DNA of 64,000 nt from Arabidopsis thaliana (taxonomy: Eukaryota > Streptophyta > Magnoliopsida > Brassicales > Brassicaceae), in NCBI RefSeq assembly GCF_000001735.4, contig NC_003074.8, forward strand, positions 6,634,101 to 6,698,100. Reading direction: 5' to 3'. Shown in pieces: positions 1 to 14,174 of the stretch. The translations under genes were made by a program, and so were the position numbers. Within the stretch, counting starts at the first letter, position 1. Every line of letters starts with the position of its first letter. The notes below the pieces were generated by a model that searched no databases, had not been told where the DNA came from, and worked only from the letters and a program-made list of their open reading frames with translations.

Positions 1-1
1 A

Positions 2-2853
2 GTTACTCTTGGGAAACTTGCATTGTTAACTCAGGTAACAGGTTCTACTGTCTTGCATTAGTATATATAAAGCTTCTCTGAGTTTACTTTTAGCCCTGTT
101 ACTGGCTTGAATTATTAAAAGTGCATGATCATGCCTTACTGTAAATCGCATCATGTTTAGGAGCTTCACATATAAGTACGTATTGTCCAAAAGCATAATT
201 TACCAGCATATTGGGTTTTAAGGGGTTAAAATTGATATTTATAGATTGAGGAGTCACTAGAGGAGCTTGCACCACCTTGCACATTGGATCTACTGGGCCT
301 GCCACGCACGCCAGAAAATGCAGAGAGGAGGCGAGGTGCAATTGCCGCGCTACGCGAACTGCTCAGACAGGGCCTTAGTGTTGAAGCTTCATGTCAAATT
401 CAAGACTGGCCATGCTTTTTGAGCCAGGCAATTAGCAGGTTATTGGCCACAGAGATTGTCGATCTTCTTCCATGGGATGATTTAGCCATTACACGGAAAA
501 ATAAAAAATCACTGGAATCCCACAATCAAAGAGTTGTTATTGATTTTAATTGTTTCTACATGGTGTTACTTGGTCACATCGCTGTTGGATTTTCAGGCAA
601 GCAAAATGAAACGGTATATCTCGTTTTCTTTCCTTTTGTTAAATTTAGACTGATTGGTCCATTTCTTCTCTACTCTATCTGCTTATAAAGCATAACATTC
701 AGTATGCTTGTGTAGATTAATAAAGCAAAAACGATATGCGAATGTCTCATAGCATCAGAAGGTGTTGATCTGAAATTTGAGGAAGCTTTTTGCTCATTTC
801 TTCTAAAACAGGTATTTTTCCTCTTGCTTTCTTTATTCTTTTTCCCTATCAACTATGCTTGTGCATCTTATTTACTTCAAGTTCACTTGCTTCGAAAGAT
901 CCTTGCGTTGTTCATTTAGTTAAGTGCTACTGGACCTACATGTTGGATAGCACAGGGTTCCGAGGCAGAGGCCCTGGAAAAACTTAAGCAGCTGGAATCA
1001 AATTCAGACTCTGCCGTTCGTAATTCGATCTTGGGGAAAGAGTCGAGAAGTACTTCTGCTACTCCCTCACTGGTAAACCTTATGATTTTTACCAAGAATA
1101 TGTGTTCATTTGTTGCTACGACTAGAGCGAGGGCTATGCCTGATGTAAATGGCATGATCAACTCTAGTGGAGTATGAATAAGTTTGAGCTATGTTTCAGG
1201 CTGTAATTGAAACAATGGAAATAGATACATTTAGTGGATGGTAGTTAAATTCATAGAATATGCTTTAACAGCATTGTGTATGCCTGCCGTTAACATTTTC
1301 TTTTTCGATTGGTTGTACATACACATAAATCTTAATATTTGTTTGAGTAAGCCCTTGGGTTCATGCACTAAATTTAATTTGGAAATTTTGCAAGTATGTA
1401 CATCTCTTCGCTAGCTCTGATTTTTTTTCATAGAAAGATTGATAGCGACCTTCATACATGCTACCTATAAAATTGACCAGGAAGCGTGGCTAATGGAGTC
1501 CGTGCTTGCTAACTTTCCAGACACAAGGGGTTGTTCTCCATCTTTGGTAAGAATCAGATCACTACTGGAAGATTCTGTATAGCAGTTCTATTTTTATGCA
1601 GAAAGATAATCATATATACAACTTTCTGCAGGCCAATTTTTTCCGGGCTGAAAAGAAATATCCAGAAAACAAGAAAATGGGGTCACCTTCGATCATGAAT
1701 CATAAGACGAACCAAAGACCACTTTCCACAACACAGTTCGTGAACTCGTCACAACATCTTTATACAGCTGTCGAGCAGTTGACACCAACAGATTTGCAGA
1801 GCCCAGTGGTATCAGCCAAGAATAATGATGAAACCAGTGCCAGTATGCCATCTGTTCAACTGAAGAGGAACCTTGGTGTACACAAAAATAAAATATGGGA
1901 TGAGTGGCTCTCTCAAAGCAGTTTGATCGGAAGGGTATCTGTTGTTGCTTTACTGGGTTGCACCGTGTTCTTCTCTCTGAAGCTATCAGGCATTAGGTCT
2001 GGTAGACTACAGAGTATGCCTATATCGGTTTCTGCTAGGCCGCATTCAGAATCAGATTCTTTTCTGTGGAAAACAGAGTCTGGGAATTTCAGAAAAAACC
2101 TTGATTCTGTGAATAGAAATGGTATCGTGGGAAACATCAAAGTGCTCATTGACATGTTAAAGATGCATTGTGGCGAACATCCGGATGCCCTGTATCTGAA
2201 AAGCTCTGGTCAATCAGCTACATCATTGTCTCATTCTGCGTCAGAACTGCATAAGAGACCAATGGATACAGAAGAAGCGGAAGAGCTTGTGAGACAGTGG
2301 GAAAATGTTAAGGCTGAAGCTCTTGGACCAACACATCAAGTTTATAGCCTTTCCGAAGTCCTTGATGAATCCATGCTTGTCCAGGTTACTGTTTCTATAC
2401 ATCTCCTATTATTCCTTTACTTAATTATGTTAGTTTACTACAGTTGAACATCAATGTTTAGGTAGAGTCAATATTTCTTTGTTTAATGCAGTGGCAAACA
2501 TTGGCACAAACAGCAGAGGCGAAATCCTGTTATTGGAGGTTCGTTCTGCTTCATCTTGAGGTTTTGCAAGCACATATATTCGAAGATGGTATTGCTGGTG
2601 AGGCTGCAGAAATCGAAGCTCTTCTGGAGGAAGCAGCAGAATTAGTTGATGAATCTCAGCCCAAAAACGCAAAATATTATAGGTAAAAAAAAACATTTCG
2701 CTTTCGGGTTACTTTTGGACTGAGCTGGTATCTTCTTCACTGATGCAGCCTTTGTAAATTTCTTGTAGCACTTACAAGATCCGATATATTCTGAAGAAGC
2801 AAGAAGATGGATTGTGGAAATTCTGCCAAAGCGATATTCAAATACAGAAGTGA
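2..2853 (+). CDS. PARC6: PARC6/CDP1, ARC6-like chloroplast division protein (5' end outside window)
   Basis: Paralogue of ARC6, a protein of the inner chloroplast envelope that helps position and regulate the FtsZ division ring. Exons that keep frame: 2-34, 251-613, 716-811, 956-1072, 1481-1546, 1632-2384, 2492-2682, 2769-2853. The start of the second exon could be 6 bases earlier. They give about 567 C-terminal residues of a protein I remember as about 819. The early part holds the ARC6-type region (LEELAPPCTLDLLGLP, LLRQGLSVEASC, LPWDDLAITRKNKKS). One membrane segment (RVSVVALLGCTVFFSLKL) is encoded near 1930-1990. The C-terminal IMS-type domain follows (EEAEELVRQWENVKAEALGP ... KKQEDGLWKFCQSDIQIQK, stop at 2851). 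The N-terminus with its transit peptide lies left of base 1. I separate it from ARC6 by recalled sequence and genomic position, so the family is certain and the paralogue very likely. Confidence 0.95.
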
Positions 2854-3454
2854 AAATCCCCCAGAAAAAAAAGCTCATCATCTAACTAAAGGTTGTAGCA
2901 TCAACAGTAGAACATGGGATCATTTAGCTAACGGTTGTTCTTGTTTACCTAACGGTGTAGGAAAGTCTCAGGTTTGTTTCTTTATTCCTTAGTAACCCAC
3001 AGGATTTGTCTTTGTAGATTCTTTTGATTTCAATGTGTTTATGGATAAACAAACTTCTTGAGTATTTTTTTTATTATTATTGTAAAGCGTTACTGATCAA
3101 ATCAAATGTTTTCTTAAAATAGTTAAAAATATTAAGGGATCTCAAAATAATTGTTAATTATGGAGGGAAAAAAAAGAAACGTCTTTTAAGAAGCCCATAC
3201 CTGCTTCACGTATCACGATGGAGGCTTACTCAGACCTTCCACTGTTGAGAATTTGAAATTTCAATTTGTTTGATTAGACACAATGATTAAGATTTTTATT
3301 ACATAAAAAGAAAAAAAAAATTGGAGAAGTATAAACACATACATAGCGGTGAAAGAAGAAACCCAACGGTCACTCAAAAGCGCATTGAAGAGTCAAGCAA
3401 GACTTGGATCTGTCTCTTTCGTTTCTCTATCTCTGTTTCGGATTCCTAAGAGAA
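2854..3454. other. Spacer between PARC6 and the B3 gene
   Basis: About 600 bp with the PARC6 3' UTR and the promoter and leader of the B3 gene. It is AT-rich with short A and T runs. I see no clear TATA box, RNA gene or repeat. An in-frame non-ATG extension of the B3 ORF starts at 3404, but the first good ATG is at 3455. Confidence 0.6.
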
Positions 3455-4935
3455 ATGGTGGAATCGGAGCTAAGCTATGAACAGATTCGTTTGAATAGGG
3501 TGGAAGAGAACAAGAAGAGAATGGGGGAGCTTAATCTCAACAAGCTTGCTCAATCTCTTCGTGTCTCTTCTTCTTCTTCTTCTTCTTCCAAGCCCTCACC
3601 AGTAACGTTTCCTTTCTCTTCTCTTCTCATTTCTTCTTTTCTTTTTCTGAAATTAACCAATTTTTTTTATGGAAATGTAGGCAAAGCCAAGAACGATGCG
3701 TATTCCAGTGGATTTCTCGGAGGTCAGGAGATCAAGCCGTGCCAAAGGTCCACCTCCAAGTTATAAAGAGGTCTTTTACTACCATTTATCTTTACTTGAG
3801 TTTCCTTAAGGATTTCTTAAGGATTTTGTATGAGATATGAAATTTGTGGGTTTGATCTTTTTGTGCAATTTTTCTTAGTTATAATTTGCGTGAGTTGTTT
3901 CTCTTTTTTTTGAATAAAAACGTGAGTTGTTTCTCATTACTCATTATCAGAGTTATCTGATCCTTACTCGCAGTTTGGGCTAGAACCACTGGAGAGGAGG
4001 CCAAGAAGGTTGACCAATCCACACTCTCTATGAATACATTACTTCTCTTACACTATTTGATGTTTGTTTTCACTTTTCAGTATAAGTTATGTGTTTTGCT
4101 TTGCAGGAGCTCTCGAAGAAGAGATTTGCTGAATCGGGTATATGCTTCGGACGACGCAAGAATGTACGCATTCGACAGGGCAGAGAAGCTCCAGTCAAGC
4201 TTAGATTCAGAATATGCAAGCTTTACCAAACCAATGCTCCAATCACACGTGACCGGAGGATTTTGGTTGGTAAGTGAACAACTTGAACATTCAAAGATGT
4301 CTGAAACTCAGCCATAGTAGTATGTAAAAGTCCACTGATGTCATATGTTTTCGTAACCAGGGTTTGCCGCTTCCTTTTTGCAAGGCACATATGCCAAAAC
4401 GTGATGTAATAATGACTTTGGTTGACGAAGAAGAGGAGGAATCTCAGGCGAAATACCTTGCTCAGAAGAACGGTCTTAGTGGAGGCTGGCGAGGTTTCGC
4501 CATTGATCACCAGTTAGTCGATGGAGATGCTGTAGTGTTTCACCTTATCGCTCGAACAACGTTCAAGGTAAAGGAGTTTTACTTAGAGATCTTGAAATAC
4601 ACCCTGGTAGAGAGACTTTGGCATTGATGTTGAAACATATTGCTTGTTCCAGGTGTATATCATTAGGGTAAATGATGATGCAAACAATGATTCAGATGGG
4701 AATGAGGTAAATGATGATGATTCAGATGGGAATGAAGAAGATCGAGATAATGATAATGAATCAAACGAGAAACAGAAGGAAACTGTTTCAGAAGGTAGAC
4801 AGTTGAGAAGCAGTGGTAAGAGGAAAAGACGAGGTAATAATGTTTCAAATCTATTTACCTCTTGACTCTTGTAATAATATCTGTTCGATAAGATAAAACT
4901 AAATTTGTTGATTGATGTGTGCAGGAAGAAAGTAG
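3455..4935 (+). CDS. B3 DNA-binding domain protein (At3g19184-like)
   Basis: Plant-specific B3 transcription-factor family, expected in the nucleus. Exons 3455-3601, 3681-3770, 3974-4008, 4107-4269, 4361-4567, 4653-4833 and 4925-4935 join in phase to 277 aa. The start is MVESELSYEQIR; the upstream extension lacks an ATG. Features in order: a basic N-terminal helix-like stretch with a serine run from a TCT microsatellite (about residues 38-46), a basic linker (EPLERRPRRSSRRRD), and the B3 fold (FTKPMLQSHVTGGFWLGLPL ... LSGGWRGFAIDHQLVDGDAVVFHL). It ends with an acidic tail made of a partly duplicated VNDD..SDGNE unit (bases 4668-4740) and a basic end (GKRKRRG). The last coding exon is 11 bp. 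The DNA target is unknown. Confidence 0.93.
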
Positions 4936-5778
4936 AGTTTGAAGGTTTAAATGGGACTTCTAGTTCTATGGAAGGAGTGGGAAGATGAACTAAAACTTAA
5001 CATAACAGCTTTTTGCGAGTTTTTTGGCTGAACAGTGAAGTTGTGCAATGAGGGGATTGTTTTTGTGTCTTGTTATGGAGACAAACATGGAACGTTACGG
5101 CTAAATATTTTGATTTTGGTAACTACGATTATTTCATGATATTTTATGATTTGGATAAGGGAAAGAGAAACAAACTTTAAGAAAAAGGTTGAAAGAGAAG
5201 TCCCACCAAACCAAAAAATAAATCGTAATCACACAAAAACCAAAAAACTTTATAACCGAACTAAACCAAACTAAACCAGATAACTAAATGGCCACCTACA
5301 GATTTGTGTAGTGGAATTTAAGCCATTAAAAATAAACAGTTTTAAAATTATGTTGATAAACCCTGGCTTGATATAATAAGATAAGGGATTGAAGACATAA
5401 TTCGTTGAGAATTGACGCATTTACCCCTTAATTTATGATGTGATCAACTAACTAATTAGAGCCCAATTAGGATTGAGAACCGGTTTTTGAGTAACCGGTA
5501 CAATAATAGATCCGGTTAAGGAAGAAAGAATAGAAAGAGACGGCACTTATTCCTCCACACGGTAAAGCAAAAGCCCGTAGGACGAAGACGACGACGACGA
5601 AAGTCTACTCAACTTTTTTGCTTCCTTCTGATTCTCTCTCTCTCCGCAATCCAATCACGAGAAACCTTCACGTCACCATCCCTTAGAAAAACCCTAAAAT
5701 CTCATCAAATCCCAAAATCAGGGTCTTCGACTAGAGATTCTCTAATCCCGCAGGGGAAGGGAACAACAAACAAACAAG
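4936..5778. promoter_or_regulatory. Spacer with ATG2 promoter and leader
   Basis: About 840 bp. The left part is the 3' UTR of the B3 gene. From about 5540 it looks like a transcribed leader: a short GAC/ACG repeat near 5582-5600, a pyrimidine-rich CT tract near 5632-5645 and a telo-box-like AAACCCTAA sequence near 5688-5697, which is common in leaders of housekeeping plant genes. No TATA box is obvious. There is no other gene. Confidence 0.5.
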
Positions 5779-8700
5779 ATGGTGTTTCCGTGGAACATTG
5801 CTAAATCAGCGGAGGAAGCTTTTTCTAGATGGGCGGTGAAGAGGGTTGTCAAATTCCTGTTGAAGAAGAAATTGGGTAAACTCATACTTGGTGATATCGA
5901 CCTTGATCAGCTCGATATTCAGCTTCGTGATGGCACTATTCAGCTCTCCGATCTTGCTATCAACGTTGACTATTTGAATGACAAGGTTCTTCCTTCCCTT
6001 CCTGATTCTTCTTCTTCTTCTTCTTTTTATTTCAAATGATGCTATGGAATCCTGGAATTTTGGGCAAGTATGTTAGTGTTTGGCTCTGGACTAGAAGTTT
6101 AGGCATGTTGAGGTTTTATGTTAGGGATGGTGAAACTGTGTTTAAAATTCTCTATCAGCTTTATCCACGGAGCTCTAGTTCATTGGTAGTGGTCTAGCTC
6201 TAGTTCATCCAAGAGTACTATTATGAGCAGTTTTGAACGAATATATAGAGTTGAAATCTGTATAGGTTTGTGATTGATGATTTTTGAATTCTCGCCAAGG
6301 TCGTTGAATTTAGAGGTTCATCTATGAAGTGAAAGCTTTGAAATTATGGTTTCAAAATCAAGTTTTTCATAGTTCATAGTTTGCTAAATGCTTTGGTTTC
6401 GATGTTTTTAATGTGCCCAGTTTGATTTTCTTATCAATTTGTTAAGAAGAAGTAGAATAAGCGAATTCTGACAGTCCCATCTCCTATATTATTTTTCTAC
6501 TTTGAATCCAGTTTGATGCTCCACTCGTCATAAAAGAAGGCTCAATTGGATCTTTGTTAGTTAAAATGCCTTGGAAGACCAATGGTTGTCAAGTTGAGGT
6601 TGACGAGCTGGAGCTTGTTCTTGCACCACGTTTGGAGAGTAATAAATCATCTTCAAATGAAGCCAGCACCTCCGCCTCTACACGAGAAGATTTACATAAT
6701 ATACGTCTTGAAATAGGAAAGCATGAGAATGAGATGTTGATGAATGCTGCAAAATCTGCGTCTATCGATGTCCATGAAGGTGTTAAGACGGTTGCCAAGA
6801 TAGTGAAATGGTTTCTTACTAGTTTTCACGTCAAAATTAAGAATCTGATTATAGCATTTGATCCCGATTTTGGCAAAAAACAGTCTGAAGCTGGTCCTCG
6901 ACCAACATTGGTACTTAGAATGACAGAAATAGAGTGTGGAATTTCAGAGGAGCAAGTTTCGGCTAATGAAGTTTCTCCTGATAATTTCCTTGGTATTAAT
7001 CGACTTGCAAACTGTGTGAAGTTTCAAGGAGCCGTTGTAGAGCTTTTAAATATGGATGATGATGATGATGGCGACAAAACTTGTGATAAAAAGACATCAA
7101 ATGATGTGACTTTGATCATGACAGGCGTAGGAGGTGGCTTTTCAGGGAGTTTAAATTTTAGTATACCCTGGAAGAATGGTTCTTTAGACATTCGCAAGGT
7201 GGATGCTGATATTTCTATTGATCCTGTTGAAGTACGATTTCAACCGTCTACAATTAGATGGTTCTTACAATTGTGGAAGACGTTCACAAGTTTTGGATCA
7301 GACTGTTTCCCCTCAGTTTCTCATTCTGATTTTTTGACGGATTCACCTACAATACCTACTAATGTAATGGTAACGCCTCCAGCTACACTATCCTTGTCAG
7401 GTGGCCAAGAATTGGAGCATGATACTACACCTAACTTACAGTTTATACCGGATTGGTTTCCGTCTTCGTTCAGCAAGAAAGAAGAGGATGGAGAAGTAGA
7501 TATTGGGGCAAGGTATAAAGGATGTCTCTAGCATAGATATTGTTTTTTTGCTTGACTTGTTTTTTCATCTTTCATCACAATCTGGATATGAATTTACCTA
7601 TAGTTTTTAACTTAATTCTCTTATCTGTGTTCTCTTCTTGTTTCCTACAGTGTGGACCAGTTTTTTGAATGTTTTGATGCAATGAGGAGTTACCAATCAG
7701 CTTCTGGAAGCCAAGGAATGTGGAATTGGACATCTTCTGTTTTCACAGCAATAAATGCTGCATCTAGCCTTGCTTCGGGGTCTTTGCTTCTTCCTTCTGG
7801 TAAGAATACTTTCTTGAATTGTGTTTAAATGTGTGCAATGAGCATATTGGTATGTGTTATAACCAAATATATGTACGGTTTCTTATACCGGTGTTAATCC
7901 TGATATGTAATCTTAGGTTATGTCTTGTTCTCTCTATTCTTTTATTGCTACCCTATACACCATCAAGCTTTGTACTTAAATCAATCCATTAGCTAGTAAT
8001 GCCAAGTAGTTTAAGTTGTTATAGTAACAAATTATCTGAACAATTCTCATCAATATGCAGAACAACAACATGTTGAAACAAGTTGTAAAGTATCCTTTGC
8101 TGGAGTTTCGGTGGTATTATTTTTCCAAGATGAAGTCAATTGGAAGGGTGTTTCAACGCGGATTCACTACTTGGGTGCCGAACTCAGAGATATTTCGGTC
8201 TCTTTTCAGGTAATTACCTTGATGAATTGTGTTTCCTTCCCCTCACTAGTATCTGTGCTCGAGTTTCTTACAATATTCAATAAGGTCAACAGGTATGCCT
8301 TCATGATCTGAGGTTAGAAGGAGAAGTGAACAGCATGGAGATCGCCGATTATTGTCAAGGTGGAAATGTTGTTGACACTGCTAATGCTGAATCTCAGACT
8401 TGTTTGATTAAGGATTTACAAGCCAAAGTTCAGACTAGTCTTCCTCCCTTTGCCTCTTCTGATATGCATTCTGACTCTGAAAGATTAAGCGAGATAGTTT
8501 CTGATGGATTCCTCTTTCGTAACAAGGGTTTCGCAGTCAAGACATTGTTGGTTATAGCTGCAGGGGGCAGTGGATTTCAGTTTACTGTCAATTTCCAATC
8601 ATCCAAAGCCAGCCATAGAGGATCAAACTCATTCTCATTGAGTTTACCCCCTACCACATTCTGGCTGAACCTTCATTCGGTAGAAATGTTGGTAAATCTT

Positions 8701-11700
8701 TTCAACGATGTATCAGAATCTATCCCCATAACCAGTCATGAAAGGAATCAGGTGGCATCCTCTTCTAAATCAGAAAGTTTGCGAGGTAGTGTGTCAATCT
8801 GCAATGCTCGAGTGATTCTGTGGTTTCCTTTTGAGAGCATTTCAGAAAGGTTCTGCAACTCGCTTGGTCAGCAATTTATCGTCGTCGATCTATCTTCCTC
8901 TCCGCCATCTGATAAGGAAAGGGCTAAGGAAAGAAGTCCAGGAGAAATGCACTTTCCATCAGCTACTCGCTCTATATGCTTCAGTGTTGGTGATGCTAGC
9001 ATCTATTTGGTCACTTCTGACCTTAAAGATTCTGAAACAAATTCATATCATAGGCAGGTTGAATTCTCTGCGTATAATATTTTACATACCAACAATAAAA
9101 CTAGGCACCAACTTTCAACAATTGGCATGTTTTGGCAAGATAGACCTACCGTTAGCCCTTGGTTAGTGGAGAGAGCTAAGATGTTGGCTACGCAGGAAGA
9201 ATCTATTCAGACAGATAAATCTGGCGGGAGGGGCCTTGAGTTTGCTGCTGTTGCTACGCCCAAAGATCAAGACGACATCTACTCTCGAAGCAGGAAAGAA
9301 ATAATTTTGGCTTCTTCGTTCTGCCTTTATGTTCATTTGCTTCCACTTGCTATCCATTTAGATAGTTGGCAATACAGCAAATTATGTAATCTAATAGAAG
9401 AGGCAAAAAATTGGCTATCGCGTATGGCAGCCAATACAGCTGAGCAAACAGAGGAATCTGTTGTGTGTCAAACGTCTCTCGTTGTTGACTGTGATTCTAT
9501 TGACATATTGGTTAGGCCAGAACCTCGAATGGGCATAAAAAAACAGCTTCAGACTGAGCTCCCTGGATCATGGATTCAGTTCAACCTGAGGGTTCAGAAA
9601 TTAAATCTTATGTCTGTCCCAAATCTTGGCAGTGTCTCTGGTGCTGATTTCTTTTGGTTAGCCCATGGGGAAGGTACATTATTGGGTTCTGTTACAGGTC
9701 TACCTGATCAGGAACTGTTATTACTCTCATGTAACAACTCTGCCATCAAGCGTGGTAATGGAGGAGGTTCAAATGCGTTGTCGTCAAGGTTCGCTGGCTT
9801 AGATTTTCTGCACTTACAGGAACCAGGAATTTGTAACGATTATTTAGCAGTATCTGCCAGGGGCTGTACGATCTCGGCCGTAGGAGGACGCCTGGATTGG
9901 ATAGAAGTGGCTACTTCTTTTTTCTCTTTTGAAGATGAAAAAAAAACTCAAGAGATCAACTCCAGCTCATCTAGCGGCTCCTCGTTTATTCTGAATTTTG
10001 TTGATGTTGGTCTAAGCTATGAGCCCCACCATGAGAATACAGATCATTTACGTCAAGCAAGTGATCCATGGGTTGCCTGTCTGGTAGCTGCATCTTCTTT
10101 TAGCCTTTCAAAGAAAAGTCTGGTTGATTCCATAAGAAATGATTATAGAATCAGGATTCAAGATCTTGGGCTTCTTCTGTCCGTGGATTTTGACCTTAGC
10201 AAGCTTGGTGGAACGTACAGTTCAGAGCATCTTCATGAGTCTGGCTATGTTAAAGTTGCTAATGATTCGCTTATTGAAGCAATTCTAAGGACTAACTCTG
10301 AAAATGGCCTTCTTTGGGAGTTAGAGTGTTCAAAATCTCACTTAGTAATTGAAACTTGCAGTGACACGACTTCTGGTTTGATTCGCTTGGCCACCCAGCT
10401 CCAACAGTTACTTGCTCCTGATTTGGAGGAATCAGCTGTGCACTTGCAGACTCGATGGGACAGCATTCAACAGGCAAATGCTAGGAATGATTTAGATATC
10501 AGCGATAGACTCAGTAGCTCCGATTCAAGTGGAGAAATGAAATATTTAAGATTAGAGTCAGAAAATGAAACTGGGGTCATTGGTTTGATGGACGAAATAA
10601 ATGAAGATGCATTCCAATTTGATGTCAATCCGACATATCAGTCTGACTCTGTGGAATGTCAGAATAACTATATGTCACCTCATGGAATCTCTCATGGGCA
10701 GGCATATAATTGGGTACCAGCTACTGAGAAACTACCTTCTAATCAAAGTATTTGTGGGTCGTCATCCAGAATAAACTCAGAAAGCAGTCAAGTATTCCTA
10801 GAAAGAGAGAGCCTGCCTGAAATATTTGAAAACTATTGTTTGTCTGAGTTCCGTCCATCGTCAGAGGTACCTCAAGAAGGGGATTCGTCGGGGAGAGAAT
10901 TGTTTCCTGAGACTGATCTGAGGAGAGGAAATTCTGGGTGGTATGATGACGCGTCCTTAAGAATTGTAGAAGACCATGTGTCAGAAGCAACTGAGGAAGA
11001 TCATGAGGAACACATTCTGGATGGAGAATGTTCATCTTTTGGCCAGACGTCTTATTCTGCTGTAGCAGCTAATGGACGTATCCTTCTGAAAAACATTGAC
11101 CTCAAATGGAGAATTTACTCTGGCTCTGACTGGCATGATTCTAGAAAGAAAGGTGAAAATTTTAAACATACAAAGGGCCGGGATACAACTTCGTGCCTTG
11201 AGCTGGAATTATCTGGGGTGCAGTTCCTGTATGAAACCTTTCCAATTGGCGAAATATGTACCTCTAAATTATCTCTCATGGTCCAAGATTTTTATCTTTA
11301 TGATAGAAGCGACAATGCACCTTGGACATTGGTAATTGAGGTTTTTCACTCTTATCATCATAAGATAGATTATACTAGAAGTAACCTGGGTAAATAAATT
11401 AACTTGTTCCCTTGAATGATAGGTCCTTGGATATTACAACTCAAAAGATCACCCAAGAGACTCCTCTTCGTATGCATTCAAGTTGGAATTAAAAGCTGTC
11501 AGACCTGACCCTGAGACGCCACTCGAGGAAAACCGGTATGCTATCTATAATATTTACAGTGCTATACTTACCTTTTTTCGTATATCTAAGAATGAATACC
11601 ACAATTATTATTCCAATAAACAGTGGCCTAGTTGTATGCACAATAGAATTATCAACAAATTTTTGTTTACTTTAGTATATTCATTTGATCCCAACAACTC

Positions 11701-14174
11701 TATCAAACATTTTCCGTGTTATTTTCGTTATATTTATACATTAGTAACACTCTTAAATTTAATGCCTATCAAAGAAAAAGACAATTGCGTTAATACTAAA
11801 TAATTGAGGTCATTTTTCCATGGAGGTGGTAATATTCATGTAGAATAGTTTCCACAAGAGTCCCCTTATTTGGCAAACTGTAAGGCTAAATTAAATTACG
11901 GATGTATTCTTAGTCTTTCTGTCATTTATAATTTCTTTTCCTTTGATAGATTTTGGTGTTTCATTATAACTTAAATGGACCTTCTGCTAATTGCGTAAAT
12001 ATATATGTATAACCGTTCTTTCTTTTCCTCATGAACTGCTTCCTCCCAGGTTACGGGTCGCTTTACTCCCTATACTGTTACATCTTCATCAAAGTCAGCT
12101 GGATTTTCTCATCAGCTTCTTTGGAGCTAACAGCCTAGAAAAGCCTGTTGTTTCTATGGGAGACTCAGGTGGTTCAACGATGTCGGTTTCCGTACAAGGA
12201 CATAATATCATAGAAGAAGCGCTTCTTCCATATTTTCAGGTGAATAAAGCTTCTTTCTATCTATAAGCTAGTATGATGGCAGATGAGAAGCATTCACGTG
12301 TTACCCACCGAGGACGTGTATAATTATGTATAATGATAGGGCGAGTCTCTATCCTCAGATTAATGTGATACTAATATGTTGATTGGCATAAGAAAATGTT
12401 CTGATATATATATGATGTCACTCAGCTGAAATTATGAACCTCGGTGTTTGTAATTCGAAGTTTGAGGAAGGTCTGACTAATTAAATTCATTTTGCAGAAA
12501 TTCGACATATGGCCTGTTAATGTTCGAGTTGATTACAGTCCCCATCATGTTGATATAGCAGCACTAACAGGAGGGAAATATGCAGAGCTTGTGAACCTTG
12601 TACCCTGGAAGGTAAGAAACAAAACTTTCCAACCTGCGTCTTCAAGATTATTTCAGCATAATTTGCTCATCACAGAAGAACAAATGCAGGGGATTGAATT
12701 ACAACTCAAACATGTGCATGCTGCTGGAATCTATGGCTGGGGAAATGTATGTGAGACTATACTGGGAGAATGGTTGGAAGATGTATCTCAGAATCAGGTT
12801 TGTTTCACATAGCCTGCTGTCTTGTGCACATTAATAATCATCCGTTTGATGGGTTTACTGACAAGCTTTTTAATGTTCTGTAACTGCAGATTCATCAACT
12901 TTTAAAGGGGATCCCAACAGTAAGATCACTTTCTGCTCTTTATGCTGCTGCTCTAAAGCTGGTCTCGTCACCTGTTGAAAGTTACAGGAAAGATCGAAGG
13001 CTAGTGAAGGGAGTCCAAAGAGGTAAGACTTGAAAACCCGAAGTACTGAATGCTCAATTTTCACTATTATTTTCCTTTTTATTTATCTCTGCTATCAGAA
13101 ACTAAGCTACTTATAGTGCACTGAGAAGGCATTGTTCGTTATCATATATTATATTAGAACTGTTGAAGCCACTTGCAAAACTGAAGCTGTATATAAAAAT
13201 TTCTTCTGGTGTTAATATATATTTTCTAGACCATCATTCCTCTAGAACAAGGGTTAATGATGATAGCTGGTGGCCCTCTGACCATGATTAGGAAACTCTT
13301 ATAAATAAGATTTCTAATATATTTGATACTGGAATTGCCTCTCTTAAGTAAGATGCATAAAATTTGCTACTGTGGCCAAATTATTACATATCCACCATGT
13401 CAGATCACGATCATGTTCCTGATACTATCCATTCATAAAGAAATATGTTTAGCAGCATGTACTTGGTCCATCTAGGAGTTTATAGTTTGTATTATTCTAT
13501 AGTACGCATTACGGAGCTGTAACTGTTTTCAGGGACTGTAGCGTTTCTCAGAAGTATCTCACTGGAAGCTGTTGGACTCGGTGTTCACTTGGCAGCCGGG
13601 GCTCATGATATTTTATTGAGAGCAGAATATATATTTGCAAGTTCACCATCATTGCCACAACCCCAAGGCAGAACGAAGACGAATGTCAGACATAATCAGC
13701 CTAGAAATGCTAAGCAAGGCATGCTTAAGGTGAGTGTAAAGGCAATACATGTCCTGCATTTCTGCTCCTGGATCAGATATTTTACATTGCTGAGGTTTTA
13801 TAGGCATGTGAGAGCATCGGTGATGGAATAGGAAAGACAGCTTCTGCATTAGTCCGCACACCTTTGAAGAAGTATCAACGTGGAGACGGAGCTGGATCAG
13901 CATTTGCAACTGTTGTTCAGGGAGTTCCAACAGCTGCTATAGCACCTGCTTCAGCTTGTGCTAGAGCTGTACATAGTGCTCTTGTTGGCATCAGAAATAG
14001 GTCGGTTCATATTAAATATTTTGGAAATACGGCTGGAAATATCTGTTATTTGCAAAGTATTAAAGACTCATGTAGATTATTTCTCCTTTCAGTCTTGATC
14101 CTGAACATAAAAAGGAATCCATGGAAAAATACTTAGGCCCCGACAAACAAAGGAAGCAGGACCAACACCGATAA
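5779..14174 (+). CDS. ATG2: ATG2, autophagy lipid-transfer protein
   Basis: ATG2 works with ATG9 and ATG18 to supply lipid to the growing phagophore at its contact with the ER. Thirteen exons keep phase: 5779-5985, 6512-7512, 7651-7799, 8061-8209, 8293-11331, 11423-11535, 12050-12239, 12498-12611, 12690-12797, 12890-13022, 13533-13729, 13804-14000, 14093-14174, giving 1892 aa. The N-terminus ([18 protein letters not shown] ... [20 protein letters not shown]) is the chorein/VPS13-like region that opens the lipid channel. An acidic Asp run lies near residue 250. Exon 5 alone encodes 1013 residues. The conserved C-terminal ATG2 region runs to the end ([20 protein letters not shown], then a basic tail KQRKQDQHR). 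The intron 12612-12689 is 78 bp with no in-frame stop, so retention would add 26 residues without a frameshift. Confidence 0.97.

Noticed and set aside
8831..9166. ORFs in other frames inside the large ATG2 exon
   Set aside because: The 1013-codon ATG2 frame is conserved and continuous; the others are shadows.
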